Shown piece after piece: positions 1-11,251 of a stretch of DNA of 64,000 bases. This DNA comes from Pteria penguin (lineage: Eukaryota > Mollusca > Bivalvia > Pterioida > Pteriidae), in contig CM068587.1 of NCBI GenBank assembly GCA_035048485.1, positions 48,173,996 to 48,237,995 of the forward strand. Reading direction: 5' to 3'. The translations under genes were made by a program, and so were the position numbers. The notes beneath the pieces were generated by a model that was not told the DNA's origin, did no database searches, and worked only from the letters and a program-made list of their open reading frames with translations. Each line of letters opens with the position of its first letter. Positions within the stretch are counted from its first letter, which is position 1.

Positions 1-3000
1 AGAAATTTGTTTCAACTGTTTGATTTTTCGTAGTCGGCTGTTTGCCTGATTTTATGACCGAAAACGATCGAGAGTATAAGATATAAAACGGTCCTTGATA
101 ACACTTTGTATGAAAAATTCATGTTATGTTCCACATGACAGTGTATATATGACCGGCACATTAAAAACTAGGTCTTATTTATCTATCCAGTTGTAATAAA
201 CTCGCGGGTAGGAGTATAATTTGTTTTATGCACGTGTGTATGCACGTACGTATGTATCGCTCATTTTCATCAGTCACACGACTTGACCTTTAGAGGGAAG
301 GAGTCGGCAACTGAGAACATTTATCAATGTACATGTGCATTTCAGGAAATTTTACTCATCGGTCTGGGACCAGTTGTTCGAAACTTTAATCACTGGTTAA
401 GCTAACCAGTGGTTAAAGTTTGAGAGACATTTAATTTAATTTATCAGATTTCGGTATAAAAATTAAAAACATGTTACAATGTTATCTTTTTTTCATATAC
501 TACAAATCAGTACACAGACTATGACTTAAAGTCTTTTCATCTCAAAGATATAGCCAGATGAAATTTAACCATTGGTTACCTTAACCAGTGGTTTAAGTTT
601 CGAACAACTCGCCCCTGAGCGTGCACTCGGTTGATCACGTGATCTTAACTTTTAACGGATATTCGGTACTCGCAATATTATCAGCAGAAATCTACTCGCA
701 GCAGTCAATACCATTATTACTAATATTACCCGTGTCTTTCCTCTAATGGAAATTAGCAAATCCCGGCGATCACTAATCGATGCTACAGTTCTAGTAATCA
801 ATGATATTATAAAGGTACAATAAGGACTTCTTCGGTATACAGAACATTCGTTTCATAGCTTCATCTTATGTGTACGTAACTGGACCTGATATGTAGTAAT
901 TAACAAAGAGCAGTGGAGAGATACTAATTCTTTGTGAAGGTAGGATCTTTCTCGCTCGTTTAACTGGATTCTATTTACCGTTTAGTTTAGTAAACTGTAT
1001 TTGAAATCTCTCTCTCTCTCTCTGTTGGCGATGTTGGTGCATTGTAATCAGTAAGAAATATCGGTCTTATCAAGTGACTTTACTATACCACATGTAAATT
1101 CCTTGCAGTAGTAAACCAGTATTCAGACGTATCATTTTTGGAATCTTGCGATGTTTTGCAGTCCGACTTTACTCAATCACTGTCTTCGTATTCTGTTCAT
1201 CTAAAACGGTAAAATTTTTATTTGTTTATAGTTTTAAACCATACCAGAATTATTTTTGCATAGATGATGACGACACCTGTTTGGTGCATTGTCTGAAAAC
1301 TTTGGCCTACATTGGCGAGTAGTCAGAGATCATTTATGGGATACCGTCTACTGCGACATGAAGCCTCGACTTCTACTTCTTAGTCATTATCACAGATACG
1401 GGGGGGGGGGGTGGGTAGAAAACAGTAAGTCGCCTAATGATTGTTTTAGACTTTATATTATTCACTATGACATAATATTATTTATTATGATCATTCAGCA
1501 AAGTTTTCGTGCTATTTTGTAATTATCAAGTGACTTAAGCGGAGACAGAAGACCAGGCCACGAGGTTATAAAACTTTATGGAGCACGACTTGAGTGCTTC
1601 AAACTGAGTACGTGCTCAAACTCGAACACGACTCGAAATTCATCGAGATTAAAAAAAAATAGGAGCATGATAGCGTGTTCCAATCTCGAGCATGTGCTAA
1701 AAAATCACCAGACTGGTTAGAACCATACTCACAACCGTAACAACTCGTCCTTTTCCGTACGTAAAAAAATGGCAACGGTGTTCCGATTGCCATACTCAGA
1801 GCCGTACTCGAAATGTAAATATGGCGGCTTATAACAGAATTACCCAACTCGCCGTCCCCGTGCCTTTCATGACCGGTCAAATCCACTAGAGGGTCTTGAG
1901 GAAGATAAAGTCGTACTCGAAAGTGTTTATAACCTCACCCGTACTCATACTTGAAAGCCGGGCTCGAGCGAGTACGGATTTGGAATATGAGTACTGGTTT
2001 GGAGTCGAGCACGGGTGAAAGGTTTATTATCTCGGGGCGTGCAGTTCTAAAGGCTGAACGCGGAATATGACGTTGTATGTAACGACTTTTTAAAGGTGAA
2101 GAATATTTTTGTTATCTATGATTTGTATTTTGTTATCAATACGCATGTATTTATTAAAAGAAAATTCTGTAGCAATTATTTTGCTGTTTATTGATTACAC
2201 GAAATAAAAGCTCCTTTTAATATACAAAACACATTGAGCATTGAAATGTTTTCACATACGGTATCGTACGAACAGAAATGGGTATGATTTATTAACTAGC
2301 ATAATACGAGTTTCATCGAATTTTGAGCTTTCCTTAGTTTGATCGTGCAATACTGAAAAAAAGGTTAAAAAAAGTTGTGTAATGTGGCGTGGCGTTAAAC
2401 GATCACGTGATTATGTTTATAGAGGAATTTTATATTTAACTTGCATCAAAGACATTCATTCTGTGGGTGCGGCTGTCAATACATTTGTCCTTCAGCATTC
2501 TTTGACTTATCCTTTTCCAGGACGTGCTGCATAGTGAAATATCTGTATGTAGTCAAACCTTGTCTTAAGCAACCATCAAAGGGAAGATGGGAAGGTGGTC
2601 ACTAAGTCAGGTGGTCTCTTTATACAGGTTGATTTTGTATAAATTTTTAGCAGTAAGGAACAGGAAAATGTGGTTGTTGAACACATGTGACTGCTTAATA
2701 CAGGTGGTCTTTAAAGCAGGTTGGACGGTACATGTATATTAAATATTTGTGTCTTGTATCATGTGAGTCCTGTAACATATGTGTATAAGAGTAAATATTG
2801 TAAATATCCACATCTCCATGACAATTCATGGTAGTATAAAACTTAAAAAGAGGTTTGCATTTGTGCATGGGCTACAATTTTACGAGATGTCTGTATGTCA
2901 ATCACAAATATATCACGTGTGAAATCACAAAATATACATGTGAAATTTATCAGTACGTTTATGTGACCAGAGCTAAATGTCATCTCACAGATTATAAATT

Positions 3001-3291
3001 AGAAAGATGTACCATTCACTTCCAGTAATTTACATCGGTTTCCATAGAACTGCTTTACGTCATACTTATTCTGTAACCCAAAGGGTAGATAAGGGTAGAT
3101 ATAGCAAAAAGAACCAATATCAAACAACTCATTATCACCTTTAATGCTGGACTACGTATTTAATATCTTCACCGGTCTTTCTATAGATCCATAATTTCTA
3201 TAGATCCATCATTTGTGTGTCATCCATCCATTAAATACACTGTTTTCAACAGAAATAGAAACTTCACGTTTACACTTTCTTCTCCCAACAG
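1..3291. other. Upstream region with no recognised exon
   Basis: I see no exon that can be tied to a gene here. Synaptotagmin 14/16 proteins normally carry an N-terminal membrane segment followed by a short juxtamembrane stretch, but no open frame in this stretch shows one next to a usable donor. The missing 5' exons are therefore probably further left. The stretch holds a MITE-like element (365-617), a G-run near 1400 and a segment around 1590-2030 rich in short ctcga/gagca words that may be an old repeat. Confidence 0.5.
365..617. mobile_element. MITE-like element with inverted ends
   Basis: The left end reads cagttgttcgaaactt and the right end aagtttcgaacaact, which are near-perfect inverted complements. 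Just inside each end is a second palindromic block built on aaccagtggtt/aaccactggtt. There is no coding capacity in about 250 bp. This fits a short non-autonomous DNA transposon; the superfamily is not assigned because I cannot define a target-site duplication. Confidence 0.6.
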
Positions 3292-3489
3292 GAGCAGCGT
3301 ATGCCTATGATGATTCTGATTCTTCTAGTGACAGCGACGACGAGGTCCTGAAACAGTTCCAGAGTACCTTGAAGCCGCGGAACAGTATCCAGCGTTCCGA
3401 CACCCGCTCCAGTATCAAGCGCTCGGATACCTCACAGAGTATCCGTAGCAGCAAGAGTCTCCGAGGCGCGAAAACACCCACACTCCTGG
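3292..3489 (+). CDS. SYT14/16: SYT14/16-like exon: acidic Ser/Asp linker
   Basis: The acceptor is tctcccaacag and the donor gg|gtaggc. The exon enters at codon position 2 and leaves after one base. It encodes [18 protein letters not shown] and then a Ser/Arg-rich run with repeated RSDT and SIKRS motifs, probably a disordered linker between the membrane anchor and C2A. The short acidic block resembles the SSSESEDEAL segment at this place in vertebrate SYT14. The reading frame is open upstream to 3213, but the acceptor and the protein match favour starting the exon here. Confidence 0.85.
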
Positions 3490-6400
3490 GTAGGCATAGC
3501 ACTTACTCTGTTTTCCTACACAGTCATTATTCGTTAATCCAGACACATTTTTGCTTGGCTGATTTTGTTTCTGGATAAACAAATTTTCCGCACTATATTA
3601 TCTACGAGTTTGTCTGGAATTTGGACTTTGATCTACTTCTAAACAATCATTTATGTTCGCTTAGCCTGTATCTTTTGAATCAGTGGTAGTAGTGCTTTGA
3701 TATTTTACACATAGGTTCTTTATGACCAAAGCTTTCCATTGATACCATAACTTTTGACCTAGTGACCTTGACCTTGTTTTGACTTTGCTTTGCAATCCAG
3801 CCATACTGTCTTAAGCAGATTTTTGTGTAATGCATCTGTTCATTCGTGTAACACATATCTTTACCTTGTTCCAGATGAGAAGTTCACAAGTAGAACATCA
3901 CTTGTCCGTGAGGTTCAGACACCGCGGGACTCCAGCTGTGATGAAAGTGAACCATATGCAGTAATCGACAAATCAATCAACCAGAATGCCAACCAGGATG
4001 ATGTTAAAGTCAACCTAGACCATCCTGGGTCACCAGAAACCTCTACGGCTTCGGTTTCCATGCATGGGTCACAACAACAACTGATTTATGAAAACAGGGC
4101 CTTTACAGATGAAGTCATGTCTGGATCAGGCAGTGATCATTTATCTCTGGCAGGGGCTATGTCTACTGATGTAAGCTTATGCTGGTTGAAATTTCAGCAA
4201 CAATGTTTGTTAGCAATGCTCAAAATCTTTAGTACTGGAGGGCTACAAAATCCATATTACTTCTTTAAAATAGTATTTATGTGTAAGATAATTATGGGAT
4301 TGAAGGGAGTGGTAATGAAAAGATCTAATTGTCTAATACCCTACAAGAGTTTTTATGCTCCTTTTCGCTGAATCACTGTTTGCACCATTTCTCCACGTAC
4401 TGCGTTTATATGTGCTGGGTAAAGTAACTGGCAGTAATGGATTCCATATTCTTTACTGCGTTTGTTTTGACAAGGGGCTGTAAATTTGTGGACAAAGAGT
4501 GTTTTGTTATTATTTTATACAAATTTCCCTTTGGAGGACTCATTACATTATTTGTTCACTATAGCTTCTCACCACTGTCATGTCTGGGGTCAGAACATTG
4601 GGAAGTGGGAAATCCTTCAGTGTGCCTGCGTAAGATGGAAAGTAATCTCTGTGTCCTCCAGGATCCTCCATCACAAAATGTTAGTCTTCACCATACAAGT
4701 GAAATGGTCATGATGGTGCAACGTTAAACAACAAATAAACTTGAACATGCAATATTTGATATATTTAGTTTGTTGTCCGACATGAAGTTTTATTTTATGT
4801 TATTTTTTTAAATTGATATTACTGACTTTTACAAGTGTGGTCATGTTTATATATCAGATATATACATGATACACCCAGAGTTTAAAAACTCGTTATTTTG
4901 TGTCACCTATGAAGCATTCTGACTTTTTGGGATCGCTCTGCCCGTCATCGGTCACACTTCAATTTTTATCCTCTTTACATTTAGTCAAAAGGAAAACTTC
5001 TTGCAAATTTATTTGAAATATTGAGTATAAAACAATTCTACAAAAATTATTTGAAAGATTTCTCTGCAAAATTGCTCTAGAATTATTTTAAAAAGATGAG
5101 AAGATTTATTGCTAGACATTTTATGGGCAATCTTTTTTGACCAGCTTACATTGCTCTTTTTCTGACAGGAACACCTTTTTGATGTAAGCGACTTGGACAA
5201 AGAGCCTGTCTTGATCTCAAAGTGTGGCAGTCTGGAGATGACGTTCTCGTACGATCCAGGCAGGAGTCGTATGGCTATAACCATTCATCAGGCCCAGGAT
5301 ATCCCGGCTAAGGACAGAGGCGGTGCCAGTAACTGTCAAGTCAGGATTCTCTTGCTACCAACCAAAAAGCAGCGATACAAAACCAAAGTAAAAACTGGGG
5401 AAAGCCCATCCTTTAACGAGAATTTTGTGTTCTCAAAGATACCACCAGGTAGGTATATTTGAAACCTTCTTAAATTTTTTTTTAAGACCGACTTTAACAT
5501 TAACTAGATTGAACAATTTATAAATTATGCTAAATCTAGTCCAAAGATAATTTTTCCCATGCAAAATGGATTTTTATCTTTGTGGTTAATGATTCGTTTT
5601 TAAAAAGTCATACTGTAGAATAGTGAGTATAAAGCAGTCGCAGCTTTCTCTGTTCAGGCCAGAAGATCCAAAGTCTGAATCCTGAAGAAACTTTAAGATT
5701 TCTTGCCGTTTTGATGAAGCAAGATAAAGAGAGGTCATAGTAAGGCCTGGCATTGAATGACCATCACTTCTGGACTTGATAAGTGGTTCCCATTCCTTTC
5801 TAGGGAACTAAAATGTATCAGTTGACTTAAGTGCCATACAGGAATTTACTTACAAAATTCTTTGTTCAAGTATTGGTCAGGGACAAATGGAAAGGTCTGT
5901 CATTGTGCCTTCCAAACTTCTTTGGTTTATCTTGGTATTTTGGTCCTCCACCATTGATATTGGTCACACCATAATCAGTGATATAATTCTTGTCTAGCAT
6001 CAACATTCCCTCACAGAACTTGTAAAGATGGTGAATTAAACATGTCAATGATATTGTAGAGGAAGTTCATGGTATGGGTATAAGATGGTGAATTAAACAT
6101 GTCAGTGATATTGTAGAGGAAGTTCATGGTATGGGTATAAAATGGTGAATTAAACATGTCAATGATATTGTAGAGGAAGTTCATGGTATGGGTATAAGAT
6201 GGTGAATTAAACATGTCAATGATATTGTAGAGGAAGTTCATGGTATGGGTATAAGGATTCGACTGTATGGTTTGGAACGTATGAGAAGGGAACGCATGAT
6301 TGGAGAGAGCATCATAGGATTTGCATCACTTAATCTCGACATGACCTCTACGCACTGGATCATCCTGGAGCCACGTAGTAATCTCAGTGTAAGTTTACTC

Positions 6401-9400
6401 AACATAGGCATAAATCACTGTACAGCTTACCTGTTCATGACAATATATTTCTTTGAAAAAGAAATAGTTTCTCTTTTCTTTTGGAACAATACATATATTT
6501 TGATAAACCGAAGGATTCATACTCAATCATATTGATGAATATTTAAAACACACTTTGATATATTTTTAAAGTTTACCGTAAAACCTACTATGTGAGACTT
6601 TGGTCGTGAGCGATCGCCTGTCTCTGACGATGAAGCACTATTGATAATGGTGGGGTTTTTTTTGGGGGGTGGGGTTGAAAAATAAAAATAACCAAAAAAC
6701 TGAGATCAAATTTTAACACTGATATATTAGCTCTTCTGTTAAAGAAGTGCGCAAACCCAAGTCCCGTTGCTTCTCCCCTTCCACTCTCAAAAAGGGAAGA
6801 AAGAAGAACAACAAATGTGTATAAATATACGTTAGACATGAAATTCAGTTTAGATAGTTTGCAAAGCAATTTAGCATGCGGGTATCTCTTTGTCCAACAT
6901 GTATCTATCTGTTAATCCATCCATATGTTTGTCGTACTGTCTGTCTATTAGCCATCACACTTTTGAAAAATGGATAGCAGAAGACAATTGTTTGTCCAGG
7001 AATGCACTAGTATCTTCCTACCTATTACTAAAGTAATAATAATCAACACAATAATTTTGGCTATTACATAGCAGAAACATTGGGTGTTCCTGTCCCTGTT
7101 CTGAGATGAGCTAATGCTATATCCTTGGGTGTTCCTGTCCCTGTCCTGAGATGAGCTAATGCTATATCCTTGGGTGTTCGTCCTGAGATGAGCTAATGCT
7201 ATATCCTTGGGTGTTCCCGTCCCTGTCCTGAGATGAGCTAATGCTATATCCTTGGGTGTTCCTGTCCCTGTCCTGAGATGAGCTAATGCTATATCCTTGG
7301 GTGTTCCTGTCCCTGTCCTGAGATGAGCTAATTCTATATCCTTGGGTGTTCCCGTCCCTGTCCTGAGATGAGCTAATTCTATATCCTTGGGTGTTCCTGT
7401 CCCTGTCCTGAGATGAACTAATGCTGTATCCTTGGGTGTTCCCGTCTCTGCCCTGAGATGAGCTGATGCTATATCCTTGGGTGTTCCTGTCCCTGTCCTG
7501 AGATGAGCTGATGCTATATCCTTGGGTGTTCCTGTCCCTGTCCTGAGATGAGCTAATGCTATATCCTTGGGTGTTCCCCTCCCTGTCCTGAGATGAGCTA
7601 ATGCTATATCCTTGGGTGTTCCCCTCCCTGTCCTGAGATGAGTTAATTCTATATCCTTGGGTGTTCCCGTCCCTGTCCTGAGAATATCCTTGGGTGTTCC
7701 CGTCCCTGTCCTGAGATGAGCTAATGCTATATCCTTGGGTGTTCCCGTCCCTGTCCTGAGATGAGCTAATGGTATATCCTTGGGTGTTCCCGTCCCTGTC
7801 CTGAGATGAGCTAATGGTATATCCTTGGGTGTTCCCGTCCCTGTCCTGAGATGAACTAATGCTATATCCTTGGGTGTTCCCGTCCCTGTCCTGAGATGAG
7901 CTGATGCTATATCCTTGGGTGTTCCCGTCTCTGTCCTGAGATGAGCTGATGCTATATCCTTGGGTGTTCCCGTCTCTGTCCTGAGATGAGCTAATGCTAT
8001 ATCCTTGGGTGTTCCCATCCCTGTCCTGAGATGAGCTAATGCTATATCCTTGGGTGTTCCCGTCTCTGTCCTGAGATGAGCTGATGCTATATCCTTGGGT
8101 GTTCCTGTCCCTGTCCTGAGATGAGCTGATGCTATATCCTTGGGTGTTCCCATCCCTGTCCTGAGATGAGCTAATGCTATATCCTTGGGTGTTCCCCTCC
8201 CTGTCCTGAGATGAGTTAATTCTATATCCTTGGGTGTTCCCGTCCCTGTCCTGAGATGAGCTAATGCTATATCCTTGGGTGTTCCCGTCCCTGTCCTGAG
8301 ATGAGCTAATGGTATATCCTTGGGTGTTCCCGTCCCTGTCCTGAGATGAGCTAATGGTATATCCTTGGGTGTTCCCGTCCCTGTCCTGAGATGAACTAAT
8401 GCTATATCCTTGGGTGTTCCCGTCCCTGTCCTGAGATGAGCTGATGCTATATCCTTGGGTGTTCCCGTCTCTGTCCTGAGATGAGCTGATGCTATATCCT
8501 TGGGTGTGCCCGTCTCTGTCCTGAGATGAGCTAATGCTATATCCTTGGGTGTTCCCATCCCTGTCCTGAGATGAGCTAATGCTATATCCTTGGGTGTTCC
8601 CGTTTCTGTCCTGAGATGAGCTGATGCTATATCCTTGGGTGTTCCCGTCTCTGTCCTGAGATGAGCTGATGCTATATCCTTGGGTGTTCCTGTCCCTGTC
8701 CTGAGATGAGCTGATGCTATATCCTTGGGTGTTCCCATCCCTGTCCTGAGATGAGCTAATGCTATATCCTTGGGTGTTCCCGTCCCTGTCCTGAGATGAG
8801 CTAATGCTATATCCTTGGGTGTTCCCGTCCCTGTCCTGAGATGAGCTGATGCTATATCCTTGGGTGTTCCTGTCCCTGTCCTTTCCCTTCCAGTACATAA
8901 AGAGGTTAAAGCTAGCTCAGTACTGGACAAAGCACATATGCCAAGCTTGCATCAGTTATTCATCTTTAGATGCCAAGACGAATCTATGCATCAGATGCTG
9001 CGTCTGACCTACTTTTTTTTGCATCAATGACTCGGTTTAGAAGTTTGGGTACCTCAGTATTCCTGTAATTGAAAGTCAAATTCTGCCATTGAGGTGAGAT
9101 ATGTAATGTTTAATTACCCTATGTTATGTTTCACTTTCAGGGTGGAGATTCGAAGTTTGACGTGTCCAGTTTGTCTCGTAGTGATAGTGCTTCCTCCACC
9201 CAGTCCATGCAACATGGTGGTATGCCAGAACTCCTGTTAGGATTGGCATATAATGGCACGACAGGTCGACTGTCTGTAGAGGTCATCAAGGGAAGTAACT
9301 TCAGAAATATGGCCATGAACAGAGCACCAGGTATGCTGTGATCAGTAATTAAGGCAAGGCAATGTTGTATCTGAATTGAGGGATATACCAAATTCATTTT

Positions 9401-11159
9401 TAAACATTCTTATAAATTTGAACATTGTAATTTTATGATAACATCACAATTCAATTAATACTCCTCCATCCAATTCTTTACAAAATAATACTGAATTGTT
9501 TACCAATATGTGCCATGTTGACAATTTGCTGTGGTTGTGAAAAAGTTGATTCTTGTTTTTCTGAACATAGACATCTTGAACTTTGATTAAATTCGACTCC
9601 TTTTTCAGTCCCATTTCAAGTACACTGAGGCTTTATTAAATGTTTAAGTCATGCTACATTATACTTGTTATTGAGAGTGTGTTTTATTTGTTTACATGTG
9701 TACATATTACCTCCCAAGATTATTTCACTTAAACAGGTAGTATTTCACTTATTTCACCAGAACCACTGACACCACTTTAAAAGTCAGGACAGGTTTTCTA
9801 GTTACATTTAGGGAGAAATATTGATTGATTGATTGATTGATTTTTGTTTTACGTCACACCATGAATATTTCACGTATATGGTGACGGCATCTGCCTGATG
9901 CGGGGCATACAAATTTTGACCTTTGCAACGGACCCATCCGAAGCAATGAGGGGTCTTTAACGTGCCATGCATACCACGACACGGGGCCTCGGTTTTTAGG
10001 GAGAAATAGGAAAATATTCCCATGGTTATCAACAACATCAGGGATCTAGATGCTTTCGAAGTTATTTTGTGATATTTACATTGTATGTAAACATTGCAAG
10101 CAAATATTGACATACATGAAATCCAATATCTCTTAAGGATGCAGAATTTTTTCTGTATTTCATGATAAATTGTCAACGTATTATAGGATGATATCATGGA
10201 CAGGAGGAATCCATAGTGTTTACTGCTGAGTATATTGCTTGGTTTTGATTTCTCTGCTTTATTGAGTATAAATGACCTAAGTTGACTTTACTTGAATTTG
10301 TCCAAATGAAATGTTATATATCTAATTATAGCATATGTTCTTGGTTTTAATGCAACAGCTCGGAAATTAAAAGGTTTTTAATCAACGAGGGAATCTGCTT
10401 TATTATAATAACATATATTTTGATTTTTATAAGTATATCATCTGGATTCTGTTCACCCTGACTCAGTATTGGTTTTTTATACTACACAAAGAAATAAAAG
10501 TAAAACCAGATATAATACTATACGACCGGTATGAATTCATTATTGTATCATCTTTTAAACTGAAAATAAAGATAAGTTATGTCATAAAAATAATTCATAT
10601 TTCTATCAAAATTATATTTAAACCATATGGGACTTCCGATTTACAAGTCTGCTTCGAATTGTACATACTTTATCGCAAAATGTTTGGTATTTTAAAAATT
10701 TTCTGGCATGGTAAAAGTAGGGTACAGTCGTAACAACACACTTTTGTGAAAGAAAGTGGAAGAGGACATTTGTTTGTACAATAATATTTATAAACACATT
10801 TTAATCAAACAAAATGAAAATCACAGAAATACAACTCTTATTTTCATCACTTTGAAGAATTTCCATAATGGTCATTTGTCATGGTCAAATCATACCGGAC
10901 ACAGAATAACCTACATTTCACTTAAATCGAATCACTGATGCGTATCTCGGAAGTCCTATATTGATGAAATTGTATTTACTCCAAATCTAGCCCTGTAACA
11001 CTGTTGTACTACATGTAGCTACATTTCTTGCAGTGTATCTTGGGTTATTGGAATTATTAAGTCTGATTTTCAGGGTTACTATAAAGGTCAGAGTTGGGTG
11101 ATCCAGATGATATAAATACATGACCTCGTGATATTTTGATTATTCACTATCCAGGTGGT

Positions 11160-11251
<92 letters not shown>

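Noticed and set aside
1289..1522. Possible 5' exon of the synaptotagmin gene
   Set aside because: The peptide has no membrane segment or similarity to SYT14/16 N-termini and includes a poly-G run.
6948..8930. Minus-strand reading frames of 660 and 578 codons
   Set aside because: They consist of a 45-bp minisatellite whose unit length is a multiple of three and lacks stops; two overlapping frames are open at once and the peptide is pure repeat.
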